This document shows positions 7,470-13,897 of a DNA stretch of 33,867 nt, one piece after another. This stretch comes from a virus: positions 1-33,867 of the IMG/VR virus record IMGVR_UViG_3300007559_000014; one strand, given 5' to 3'. Every line of letters starts with the position of its first letter. Within the stretch, counting starts at the first letter, position 1. A program made the translations under genes and the position numbers. The notes below the pieces were generated by a model. It saw only the letters and a program-made list of their open reading frames with translations. It was not told where the DNA came from and did not search any database.

Positions 7470-7954
7470 GATTAAAATTTTTTAACGATAATGATTTGCT
7501 GATAATAGCCTTTTGGTTGCTTATCACTTTTTTATTATTAAGTACTATTGGATGCGTAAGTAAAAAAAAATGTTTAGATAAATTTCCTCCTACTATTGAA
7601 ACTATCACTAATCATACTACTGAGATTATAAGACGTGATTCACTTATTCAGGGTGCAAGTGTAACGAATACTATTTATAAAGATTCGATTGTATTGATGC
7701 CAGTAAACAAGTGGCACTATATTAAGGACACTAACGGAATAGCTTCTCTAAGGTGGTATAAAGATGCCTACGGTAATATTCAGATGCAATGTGACGCTAA
7801 TAGTAGATTAGTGGAGTTGGTTAGGAAGGAAATGAAAGTAAAGGATAGCACTAGTAGTAAAACGATTGTAGAGAAAAAGGTAGTACCATTTTGGGCATTA
7901 TTAGTTATTGCTGTATTATGTTTGTTATTATTAAAAAAATATATAAATTTGTAA
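7466..7954 (+). CDS. u-spanin-like lysis protein
   Basis: A 162-residue protein with a hydrophobic N-terminal segment (about 11-29) ending in LSTIGC, a loose lipobox with Cys30 as the lipidated residue, then a polar region with several Thr and Asn, and a C-terminal membrane helix (about residues 137-157, PFWALLVIAVLCLLLLKKY). An outer-membrane lipid anchor plus an inner-membrane helix is the layout of unimolecular spanins, which fuse the two membranes in the last step of lysis of Gram-negative hosts. The lipobox is not canonical; if not lipidated, the protein would be a two-helix membrane protein instead. It is the last gene before a terminator. Confidence 0.6.
   Translation: MRLKFFNDNDLLIIAFWLLITFLLLSTIGCVSKKKCLDKFPPTIETITNHTTEIIRRDSLIQGASVTNTIYKDSIVLMPVNKWHYIKDTNGIASLRWYKDAYGNIQMQCDANSRLVELVRKEMKVKDSTSSKTIVEKKVVPFWALLVIAVLCLLLLKKYINL
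7921..7951 (+). promoter_or_regulatory. Consensus-like promoter just before terminator
   Basis: TTTG at 7921-7924 and TAAATTTG at 7944-7951 are 19 bases apart, an exact match to the Bacteroidota TTTG-N19-TAnnTTTG pattern. It overlaps the last codons of the spanin-like gene. Transcription would start near 7958, only about 25 bases before the hairpin at 7982. It could be a chance match in AT-rich coding DNA. Confidence 0.35.
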
Positions 7955-7981
7955 TGTGTTTTGTTTCTATTGTTTCACGAG

Positions 7982-8012
7982 AGCCACTTTAAAAGGTGGC
8001 TTTTGTGTTTTT
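7982..8012 (+). terminator. Rho-independent terminator after lysis genes
   Basis: AGCCAC (7982-7987) pairs with GTGGCT (7996-8001) around a short TTT/AAAAG loop, followed by TTTTGTGTTTTT. It lies 28 bases after the spanin-like gene and probably ends the late transcript before the early region. Confidence 0.75.
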
Positions 8013-8019
8013 AGTCGAT

Positions 8020-8037
8020 ACCTAAATCGGTTTAGGT
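8020..8037. promoter_or_regulatory. Near-perfect palindrome, candidate operator
   Basis: ACCTAAATCGGTTTAGGT is symmetrical in eight of nine positions. It lies between the terminator at 7982-8012 and the weak promoter at 8046-8078, where an operator for the early operon would be expected. Its 13-base core is repeated at 30887-30899. Confidence 0.4.
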
Positions 8038-8045
8038 CTAAATTA

Positions 8046-8078
8046 TTTGTAGGGTTTAAAAAATTGCCTTTACTTCGC
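8046..8078 (+). promoter_or_regulatory. Weak promoter candidate for early operon
   Basis: TTTG at 8046-8049 is followed 21 bases later by TACTTCGC (8071-8078), a degenerate TAnnTTTG. The leader that follows is A-rich (AGAAACAAAAAACAAATAAT) before the ATG at 8099. The poor -7 match makes this tentative, but the position at the head of the early operon fits. Confidence 0.35.
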
Positions 8079-8098
8079 AGAAACAAAAAACAAATAAT

Positions 8099-8380
8099 AT
8101 GAAAACGAAACACACACAGGGCAAATGGATTGTATTAAAGTCTAACGAACTTGAATCCACTATTATTACTGAAAATCAAATAAGAATTTGCGAGGTTAAA
8201 TCTTTTACAGGTTCATCTTTTAACGATGCGACTTATGAAGAGCAAATAGCTAACACTAAATTAATTGCTTCTGCTCCTGAATTATTAGAGGCTTTAATGT
8301 GCGCTTACTTAAATTGTAAAAAATTAACTCCTGAGGCGGATGAGTTTATTAAGTCAGTAATTTTAAAAGCAACTGTATGA
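8099..8380 (+). CDS. Conserved phage early protein, APELLEAL family
   Basis: A 93-residue protein with the pattern common in small phage proteins of many hosts: an N-terminal KHTQGKW motif, a short beta region, and AEEQIANTKLIASAPELLEAL-like sequence near residues 48-68 (here EEQIANTKLIASAPELLEAL). These proteins are usually made early; their function is not established. It is the first gene of the early operon, preceded by an A-rich leader, and its stop overlaps the next start as ATGA. Confidence 0.7.
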   Translation: MKTKHTQGKWIVLKSNELESTIITENQIRICEVKSFTGSSFNDATYEEQIANTKLIASAPELLEALMCAYLNCKKLTPEADEFIKSVILKATV

Positions 8381-8613
8381 TTATCGAACTAGAACTATTC
8401 GGCAACCTAACTGTTATGAATGTAGAGGTAACAGGCTATTTTACTCAATATACAGAAGCTACATACTGGCAACCATCAGAAGGCGGTTACTTCGAGATTG
8501 AGAAGATTGAGCGTAAAGGACGTGACATTACTAATCTACTTGACAAGTTAAAAGGTAATAAAAATTTACTAGAAGATATTGCAAATAACATTGAGGAAAA
8601 CTATAACGATTAA
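8377..8613 (+). CDS. Hypothetical early protein, 78 aa
   Basis: Not recognised as a named family. The protein is mostly beta in the first half (IIELELFGNLTVMNVEVTGYF, here split by eye into three strands), has YWQPSEGGYFEIEKIERKG near 33-51 and an acidic helical end (EDIANNIEENYND). Small phage proteins with a PSEGGYFEI segment occur in early regions. It begins with an ATGA overlap and is followed by an AAAACAAAACAAA leader. Confidence 0.6.
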   Translation: MIIELELFGNLTVMNVEVTGYFTQYTEATYWQPSEGGYFEIEKIERKGRDITNLLDKLKGNKNLLEDIANNIEENYND

Positions 8614-8625
8614 AAACAAAACAAA

Positions 8626-8847
8626 ATGAAAAAATCAATTTTAAGTATTTTTGAAGCTGCCGAAAAAGGTGGCTACAAAGTAACAGAGATTAACTGTAAC
8701 AAGTCAGGATGCAAGGTGTGGTTAGAGCGTGACTACCTATTTATTCATTGTTACTTTGATCTAAGTAAAAATGAGTTTAAGCATCATTATTTATCTGTAA
8801 TGGACGATAAATTTATTTTAGCCAAAGGCGTAAACTTCTCTAAATAA
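8626..8847 (+). CDS. Hypothetical early protein, 73 aa
   Basis: Not recognised. The protein begins with a helix (SILSIFEAAEKGGY), has two cysteines in INCNKSGCKVW and a beta-rich remainder with DYLFIHCYFDLSKNEF. The start is preceded by the A-rich leader AAAAACAAAACAAA. The three Cys residues are too few and too scattered to call a metal site. Confidence 0.55.
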   Translation: MKKSILSIFEAAEKGGYKVTEINCNKSGCKVWLERDYLFIHCYFDLSKNEFKHHYLSVMDDKFILAKGVNFSK

Positions 8848-8883
8848 TTATTAAATTTGTAAAACAATTAAAAACAAAACACT

Positions 8884-9087
8884 ATGAAATTCGAAATTAT
8901 CAAAGACATTAAATTAGACGGTACAACTTACTATCTAGTTTACACAACTACCTCAGAAGGTATCAGACATTATCATACTCTTTTTACAACTGAAGAGGAG
9001 GCTTATGATTTTATGAATATCCTTATCGAAAACCACGATCAAAAAGGTTACCCAAAACAAGAGGTTATTTTTTCACAAACATTTTAA
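8884..9087 (+). CDS. Hypothetical early protein, 67 aa
   Basis: Not recognised. A small alpha/beta protein with a first half of strands (FEIIKDIKLDGTTYYLVYTT) and a helix with FTTEEEAYDFMNILIENH. Preceded by AATTAAAAACAAAACACT and by a lone -7-like TAAATTTG at 8852-8859 without a clear -33 partner. Confidence 0.55.
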   Translation: MKFEIIKDIKLDGTTYYLVYTTTSEGIRHYHTLFTTEEEAYDFMNILIENHDQKGYPKQEVIFSQTF

Positions 9088-9096
9088 TTATAAATT

Positions 9097-9381
9097 ATGA
9101 GCAACGTACAATTCCCATCAGGCATAAGTGCCTTCAAACCGAATGATAAAGCACCTTCATTTATCAAAGCTAATTTAAGTATTAAAAAGGCTGAGTTAAT
9201 CGAGTGGTTAAAATCACAAGGTGACACCGTTAAATTAGATTTAAAAGAATCAAAAGATAGCGGTAAGTATTACCTATCTGTAAATGATTTCACAGCTACT
9301 AAAAAGGATGAAACTAAAGCGGGTGCATATACTGAGCAAGTAAAGAAACAAGTAATTGAATCGGATGACTTACCATTTTAA
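9097..9381 (+). CDS. Probable single-stranded DNA-binding protein (SSB-like tail)
   Basis: A 94-residue protein ending in VIESDDLPF. An acidic tail ending in Asp-Asp-x-Pro-Phe is the hallmark of SSB proteins, where it recruits replication and repair partners. The body (residues 1-60) is rich in Lys, and has KANLSIKKAELIEWLKSQGD and KDSGKYYLSVNDF, which could form a compact nucleic-acid-binding fold, though I do not see a classical OB-fold SSB sequence. It is followed by a possible annealing protein gene, a usual pairing in phage recombination modules. The call rests on the tail and the neighbour. Confidence 0.55.
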   Translation: MSNVQFPSGISAFKPNDKAPSFIKANLSIKKAELIEWLKSQGDTVKLDLKESKDSGKYYLSVNDFTATKKDETKAGAYTEQVKKQVIESDDLPF

Positions 9382-9404
9382 AAACAAACTAAAAACAAAA
9401 CACA

Positions 9405-9830
9405 ATGGACAAAAGAGAAACACTAAAAAAACTATTCCTAGAGAATGGTTTAGAAAAAGAGGACGTATTTAAGTCGCCTCAGGGTTATGTGATAATCACA
9501 CGCTCAGGTATTGAGAAAATCCAGTACAAAAATAAGATTGAGATTGATTTCTCTAGTGAAATGTTAGCTAAAGATTTTGTAGTAATTAAAGCTACTGGCA
9601 CGAAAAAGCTAGTAACTGAAAAAGGTATTAGCTACGATTTACAGATTGAAACTTATGGCGAGGCTTCACCTGAAAATTGCAAAAATAAGTACATCGTTTC
9701 TATGGCTGAAAAAAGAGCATTATCGAGATGCGTATTAAAAATGGTAGGTTTCTATCAGTTAGGTGTATTTGGCGAAGATGAGGCGGATGCTTTCACACGA
9801 ACTAATGAGCCAGTAGATGGAATGGATTGA
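9405..9830 (+). CDS. Possible single-strand annealing/recombination protein
   Basis: A 141-residue protein. The middle (KDFVVIKATGTKK, then TYGEASPENCKNKY) and a helical segment SMAEKRALSRCVLKMVGFYQ followed by GVFGEDEADAF look like the conserved AE-x-RA-x-SR helix found in ssDNA-annealing and related phage recombination proteins, which are helical and often follow an SSB gene. I cannot assign it to RecT, Erf or Sak with confidence; it may be a hypothetical family with similar composition. Preceded by AAAACAAACTAAAAACAAAACACA. Confidence 0.5.
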   Translation: MDKRETLKKLFLENGLEKEDVFKSPQGYVIITRSGIEKIQYKNKIEIDFSSEMLAKDFVVIKATGTKKLVTEKGISYDLQIETYGEASPENCKNKYIVSMAEKRALSRCVLKMVGFYQLGVFGEDEADAFTRTNEPVDGMD

Positions 9831-10092
9831 TGAGTTACTAGACGATTCTCCTAAGCCTGAGTTAATCGGTGTATGGTTTGAATCTATGATTGAGGGAATG
9901 ATAGAATGTGCCTCGATAGACGAGAGATTGAGGCACTCACTCATAATTGAGTTAAGGGATGGGTTAACTTGGCATAGGGCAAATGATATTAAAAGGATGC
10001 TCGAAGATTACCAACCCGATCCAATTACTCAGGGAAGTAAATATACATTAAGTGACATCACTAGAAAACTAAAGCAAATAGTAAATGAATAA
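9817..10092 (+). CDS. Hypothetical early protein, 91 aa
   Basis: Not recognised. The frame overlaps the end of the previous gene by 14 bases and has no later in-frame ATG at the N-terminus. It is acidic in the first 30 residues (EWIDELLDDSPKPELIG, IEGMIECASIDERL) and helical after that. The next ATG lies at 10085, again overlapping. A role in the recombination/replication module is only suggested by position. Confidence 0.55.
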   Translation: MEWIDELLDDSPKPELIGVWFESMIEGMIECASIDERLRHSLIIELRDGLTWHRANDIKRMLEDYQPDPITQGSKYTLSDITRKLKQIVNE

Positions 10093-10297
10093 AGATAGAT
10101 TTTACCAAATTTTCTACGGTTATAAAAAAAGAGAATGTACTACTAGGGATTTAAAAGAATTACTAGAGGCTTATATTTTTGACCGTACAGGTAAATCTAT
10201 TAGCATTAATTCACTATCTATGATTCACGATACTGATCGTACTAATAGTATGCTATCCTATGCCTTTGATTATTATAACGAAAAATTTAGCCAATGA
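10085..10297 (+). CDS. Hypothetical early protein, 70 aa
   Basis: Not recognised. A helical protein with KKRECTTRDLKELLEAYIFD and a second half containing ISINSLSMIHDTDRTNSML. The basic and acidic residues alternate as in a small helix bundle. It overlaps both neighbours (8 bases before, 4 bases after as ATGA), supporting coupled translation. Confidence 0.55.
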   Translation: MNKDRFYQIFYGYKKRECTTRDLKELLEAYIFDRTGKSISINSLSMIHDTDRTNSMLSYAFDYYNEKFSQ

Positions 10298-10689
10298 AAT
10301 TAGAAAGTATAATTCCTGAGATTAAAAAAATAATCATTGATTCTAATAAGACAAATGACATCGACAAGCTAATAGGGTTCAATCTACGAATGGCGGGTTA
10401 TTCATTTTATCTAGGCGAATATGTTAATGACTGTTACCGTACATCATTAGACTGTTACAACCTTCGTAAAGAATTTGAGGCTAATTACATTGTTACTGGT
10501 GAAGGCGGGGTAAGTAGGTTACAAGCTGAGAGCATCGTTAAATCGAAAGAATATAGGGTTAATGAGGTGGATAGTGAAGTATTACATAATAGGTTAAAAG
10601 GTTATCAGAATAATATTGATCAGTTCATTCAGGCGAATACTCAGAAAATTGCACACCTCAGAAAAGAATTTGAAAATAGTAAGAAATAA
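10294..10689 (+). CDS. Hypothetical coiled-coil early protein, 131 aa
   Basis: Not recognised. The protein is almost wholly helical with an N-terminal IIPEIKKIIIDSNK, a central DCYRTSLDCYNLRKEFEANY and a C-terminal coil (NRLKGYQNNIDQFIQAN, then KIAHLRKEFENSKK). The central GEGGVSRLQAE loop is the only glycine-rich part. It is the last gene of the early operon; a promoter and leader follow. Confidence 0.6.
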   Translation: MKLESIIPEIKKIIIDSNKTNDIDKLIGFNLRMAGYSFYLGEYVNDCYRTSLDCYNLRKEFEANYIVTGEGGVSRLQAESIVKSKEYRVNEVDSEVLHNRLKGYQNNIDQFIQANTQKIAHLRKEFENSKK

Positions 10690-10691
10690 AT

Positions 10692-10722
10692 TTTGTAGAT
10701 TAAATAATTATACTTAACATTG
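10692..10722 (+). promoter_or_regulatory. Promoter for replication operon
   Basis: TTTG at 10692-10695 is followed after 19 bases by TAACATTG (10715-10722), one mismatch from TAnnTTTG. Spacing is ideal. Transcription would start near 10729 and give a leader of about 120 bases before the ATG at 10850. Confidence 0.6.
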
Positions 10723-10849
10723 CGCCATCCTAAATGACCATACGGATTATGAATAAAAATTCACATTTAAAATATACCCCGAAATTAAGATAGGTCTTGT
10801 AACGCTCGTTGCAAGTGGTCGACTATTTTAACAAGGGGTTTCCTTATTT
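10723..10849 (+). promoter_or_regulatory. Structured leader with short open frame before replication gene
   Basis: The longest gap inside the rightward operons. A 19-codon frame (10734-10793) begins at ATG right after the predicted start site and stops at TAG just before a hairpin: CTTGTAAC (10796-10803) pairs with GTTGCAAG (10808-10815) around GCTC. ACCCC (10776-10780), inside the short frame, can pair with GGGGT (10835-10839) near the gene start, enclosing the hairpin. No A-rich leader precedes this ATG, unlike other genes. Together this suggests an attenuator or translation-controlled leader. Confidence 0.45.
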
Positions 10850-11464
10850 ATGGCTATTAATAAAAAATCTTTTGTGCTTTATTCCGATCAAAAAGTAATT
10901 ATTGACTTGTTAACGGATGAACAGGCGGGTAAATTGCTTAAACATTTATTAGCGTATGTTAATGATGAAAATCCTGTTTTGGATGACGTTTTATTAAATA
11001 TTGCGTTTGCTCCAATTAAGCTACAACTCAAAAGAGATTTAGAGAAATGGGATGATATTAAGTTAGTTAGGTCTAAAAATGGTAAGGCGGGAGGTGTTAA
11101 AAGTGGTGAAGCAAAACGAAGCAAAACGAAGCAAACAAAGCAAAGTGAAGCAAATGAAGCTGTAAATGTTAATGTAAATGATAATGTAATAAATAATATA
11201 GATAGTAAACAAACCCTTTTTAAAAACTCTATCTATTTTGATAAGGATAAATTTAAAGAGGCATTTCCTGAATGGTCAGTTGAGAAACTTAAACACTATT
11301 ACGATTCAGCTTTAGACTGGTCAGATAGTAAAGGTAAGTTAATGAAGGACTGGAAGGCAACTATACGAGGGTGGGCGAGAAAGGATGAACAGGAAGGTAA
11401 GATAAAGTTTGATGTTAAAAAACCAACTATTAGTATTAATAATCAATTCGCATTAATGAGATAA
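10850..11464 (+). CDS. DUF6291-like replication-associated protein
   Basis: A 204-residue protein. Residues 1-90 fit the DUF6291 pattern seen in Bacteroidota phages: KSFVLYSDQKVIIDLLTDEQ, AGKLLKHLLAYVNDE, PIKLQLKRDLEKWDD and a KNGKAGGVKSGE linker. The middle (about 86-125) is low complexity, first Lys/Ser/Gln/Glu repeats and then Asn/Val repeats. The C-terminus (YFDKDKFKEAFPEWSVEKL, MKDWKATIRGWARKDE) looks like the end of phage replication proteins that bind origin DNA. The low-complexity codons coincide with iteron-like repeats. Role as replication initiator or helicase loader is inferred from position before the helicase genes. Confidence 0.65.
   Translation: MAINKKSFVLYSDQKVIIDLLTDEQAGKLLKHLLAYVNDENPVLDDVLLNIAFAPIKLQLKRDLEKWDDIKLVRSKNGKAGGVKSGEAKRSKTKQTKQSEANEAVNVNVNDNVINNIDSKQTLFKNSIYFDKDKFKEAFPEWSVEKLKHYYDSALDWSDSKGKLMKDWKATIRGWARKDEQEGKIKFDVKKPTISINNQFALMR
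11108..11215. repeat. Candidate origin: iteron-like repeats plus AT-rich stretch inside replication gene
   Basis: Six near-direct copies of GAAGCAAA(A)C lie head to tail: 11108-11117, 11118-11127, 11128-11137, then shorter variants at 11138-11146, 11147-11155 and 11156-11160. They are followed by an almost pure AT tract (11161-11205) with TGTAAATG repeats. Iterons next to an easily melted tract inside the initiator gene is the lambda O/ori arrangement. Low-complexity protein coding is the alternative explanation. Confidence 0.45.
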
Positions 11465-11488
11465 ATATAAACAACTAAACAAAACAAA

Positions 11489-12856
11489 ATGGATTACAAT
11501 GATTTCATTCAAAACAAAAAGCACTCAATCGGAAACTTTGGATTTGAGGCTAATTTCATTCCTGATATAGCTTTTGACTTTCAAAAGTTTATTATCGAAA
11601 AGTCTGTTAAAAAAGGTAGGATAGCAATTTTTGCCGATACTGGATTAGGTAAAACTTTAATTCAATTATCAATAGCTAAGAATATTGTTAATCATACTAA
11701 TAAAAAGGTTTTAATATTAACTCCTTTAGCTGTTGCCTTTCAGTTTATTTTAGAAGCTGAAAAATTAGGTATTGACGACATCGAATATTCAAAGGATGGC
11801 AAACACTCAAAGAAAATAGTAATATGTAATTACGAGCGGTTACACTATTTTAATGAGAATGATTTTGTAGGTGTTATCTTAGATGAAAGTTCAATACTTA
11901 AAAACTTTGATGGTGCTATTAAATCACAGGTAACATCATTTGTTAAGAAAATACCTTATCGTTATTTATCCACAGCTACGCCTAGTCCGAATGACTTTAT
12001 AGAACTAGGAACAAGTTCAGAGGCTTTAGGGTACATGGGTTATATGGATATGTTAACAAAGTTTTTTAAGAACAATCAAAATAGCGTAGATAGTACTAAT
12101 AGAAATATTGGTGAAAAGTTTTATTTAAAGCCTCACGCTGAAAAAGATTTCTTTGCATGGGTTAATCAGTGGTCTATAATGGTTAAGATGCCATCCGACT
12201 TAGGGTTTTTAAATGATAGATATGCCTTACCTAAATTGATATTAAATAAGCATACTGTAGAAAATCAAAGTCTAATTGATGTTAATGGTCAGATTCAAAT
12301 GTTTACTCCTATTGCTAAATCTATGACAGAGGTTAGACATGAGCAAAAACAAACAGAAGATAAAAGATGCGAAAAGGCTATTGAATTAGCAAAAGATAAA
12401 ACTTCTGTTTATTGGTGTAACACTAATAACGAAAGTAGTATTTTAAAACATTCCGATAAGGATGCTGTTGAAATTATCGGTAGTCAATCAATAGAACGTA
12501 AAGAGGAAATACTACTAGCATTTTCAAAAGGTGAAATAAAAAGAATTATTACGAAAGCTAAAATGACTTCATTCGGTTTAAATTGGCAACATTGTAATCA
12601 TTCAGTATTTTTCCCTACTTGGTCATACGAACAATACTACCAAGCTATAAGAAGGTTTTGGAGGTTTGGACAAAATAATGACGTAACAATAGACTTAGTT
12701 GTTTCCGATGGACAAACTAGAGTATTAGAGGCTTTACAACAGAAAACACAAAAGGCTATCGAACTTCATGAAAACCTAACTAATAATGTAAATAGACAGT
12801 TTATTCACAAAACAAAAGAATTTAATAAAGAAATAATTAAACCAAGTTTCATATAA
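11489..12856 (+). CDS. SNF2/SF2-type helicase
   Basis: A 455-residue superfamily 2 helicase: FADTGLGKT (Walker A, about 48-56), LDESS (Walker B-like, about 131-135, in place of DEAH), STATPSPND (motif III, 161-169), KMTSFGLNWQHC (motif V, about 358-369) and YQAIRRFWRFGQ (motif VI, 384-395). The RRFWRFGQ motif is like the RxxRxGQ of SNF2 ATPases. It is followed after 16 bases by a DNA methyltransferase, a pair often found in phages. A DNA-translocating role in replication or recombination, or a function linked to the methyltransferase, is inferred. An ACAACTAAACAAAACAAA leader precedes the ATG. Confidence 0.8.
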   Translation: MDYNDFIQNKKHSIGNFGFEANFIPDIAFDFQKFIIEKSVKKGRIAIFADTGLGKTLIQLSIAKNIVNHTNKKVLILTPLAVAFQFILEAEKLGIDDIEYSKDGKHSKKIVICNYERLHYFNENDFVGVILDESSILKNFDGAIKSQVTSFVKKIPYRYLSTATPSPNDFIELGTSSEALGYMGYMDMLTKFFKNNQNSVDSTNRNIGEKFYLKPHAEKDFFAWVNQWSIMVKMPSDLGFLNDRYALPKLILNKHTVENQSLIDVNGQIQMFTPIAKSMTEVRHEQKQTEDKRCEKAIELAKDKTSVYWCNTNNESSILKHSDKDAVEIIGSQSIERKEEILLAFSKGEIKRIITKAKMTSFGLNWQHCNHSVFFPTWSYEQYYQAIRRFWRFGQNNDVTIDLVVSDGQTRVLEALQQKTQKAIELHENLTNNVNRQFIHKTKEFNKEIIKPSFI

Positions 12857-12872
12857 CCTAAAACAAAACAAA

Positions 12873-13892
12873 ATGGAAAACAAAGTAAAAGACCAAGTAG
12901 TAACGGATAAATATGCAATATACAATTCAGATTGTATGTTAGTGTTACCTACTTTAGAAAATGAAAGCATTGATTTATCAGTGTACTCCCCACCATTCGC
13001 AGGGCTTTATAATTATTCAAGCTCAGAAAATGACTTTAGTAATTGTGAAAACAAAGAACAATTTTTACAGCAATATGAATTTCTAATAAAAGAAGTTGCA
13101 AGGGTAACTAAGAAAGGTCGTATTAGTGCTGTTCATGTTACCGATGTGTTTGATAATACTTGTCGATTATGGGATTTCCCTCACGAAGTAATTAAATTAC
13201 ATGAGAAGTACGGATTTGAATATCGTAACCGTATTACTATTTGGAAAGAGCCTTTAAAGGTTAGAATGAGAACAATGGTTCAATCTTTAATGCATAAATT
13301 TATAGTAGAAGATTCTACTAAATGTTTTACAGCTATGCCTGATTACGTTTTAATATTTACTAAGAAAGGCGAAAACCAAGTGCCAGTAACTCATAAGTTC
13401 GGAATTAATCATTATGCAGGTGAAATACCTATTTTACCTAATATTTTAAGAGCATGGAATAACGCTAATAATTCTAATCTTAATGAAGTAGAATTATGGG
13501 AGCACTTAAATAATATAAATGAAGAAGGTAAAATTACAAAACTTAATCATTATATTTGGCAACGATACGCATCTAGTGTTTGGGATGATATTAGAATAGA
13601 TAATGTTTTACCGTTCAGAGATTCAAAAGAAGAAGATGACGAAAAGCACGTACACCCATTACAATTAGATGTAATTGATAGGATAGTAGAATTATATTCA
13701 AATCCTAATGAAGTTGTTTTAACTCCATTTATGGGAGTGGGTAGTGAGGTTTTTAGTCCTGTATCTATGGGTAGAAAAGCTATCGGTATTGAATTAAAAG
13801 ATAGTTATTATAAACAGTCTATTTTAAATTTAAAAGAAGCTGAAATAAGATTCAGAGAAAATAGTAAACAATCACTTTTATTTAACGACTAA
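12873..13892 (+). CDS. Beta-class DNA methyltransferase (N4-cytosine or N6-adenine)
   Basis: A 339-residue protein with the amino-methyltransferase motif IV SPPF (39-42) near the N-terminus and the SAM-binding motif TPFMGVGSE (about 284-292) followed by GIEL (305-308) near the C-terminus. Motif IV before motif I defines the beta class. SPPF is more usual in N4-cytosine enzymes, DPPY in N6-adenine ones, so m4C is favoured but not certain. The long region between holds the target recognition part. No restriction endonuclease gene is adjacent, so it is an orphan enzyme that could protect phage DNA from host restriction. Preceded by AAAACAAAACAAA. Confidence 0.85.
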   Translation: MENKVKDQVVTDKYAIYNSDCMLVLPTLENESIDLSVYSPPFAGLYNYSSSENDFSNCENKEQFLQQYEFLIKEVARVTKKGRISAVHVTDVFDNTCRLWDFPHEVIKLHEKYGFEYRNRITIWKEPLKVRMRTMVQSLMHKFIVEDSTKCFTAMPDYVLIFTKKGENQVPVTHKFGINHYAGEIPILPNILRAWNNANNSNLNEVELWEHLNNINEEGKITKLNHYIWQRYASSVWDDIRIDNVLPFRDSKEEDDEKHVHPLQLDVIDRIVELYSNPNEVVLTPFMGVGSEVFSPVSMGRKAIGIELKDSYYKQSILNLKEAEIRFRENSKQSLLFND

Positions 13893-13897
13893 ACAAA

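Noticed and set aside
11101-11215. CRISPR-like or transposon-end repeats
   Set aside because: Repeats are 9-10 bases with no spacers and lie in frame inside a protein gene. This fits iterons or low-complexity coding, not a CRISPR array.
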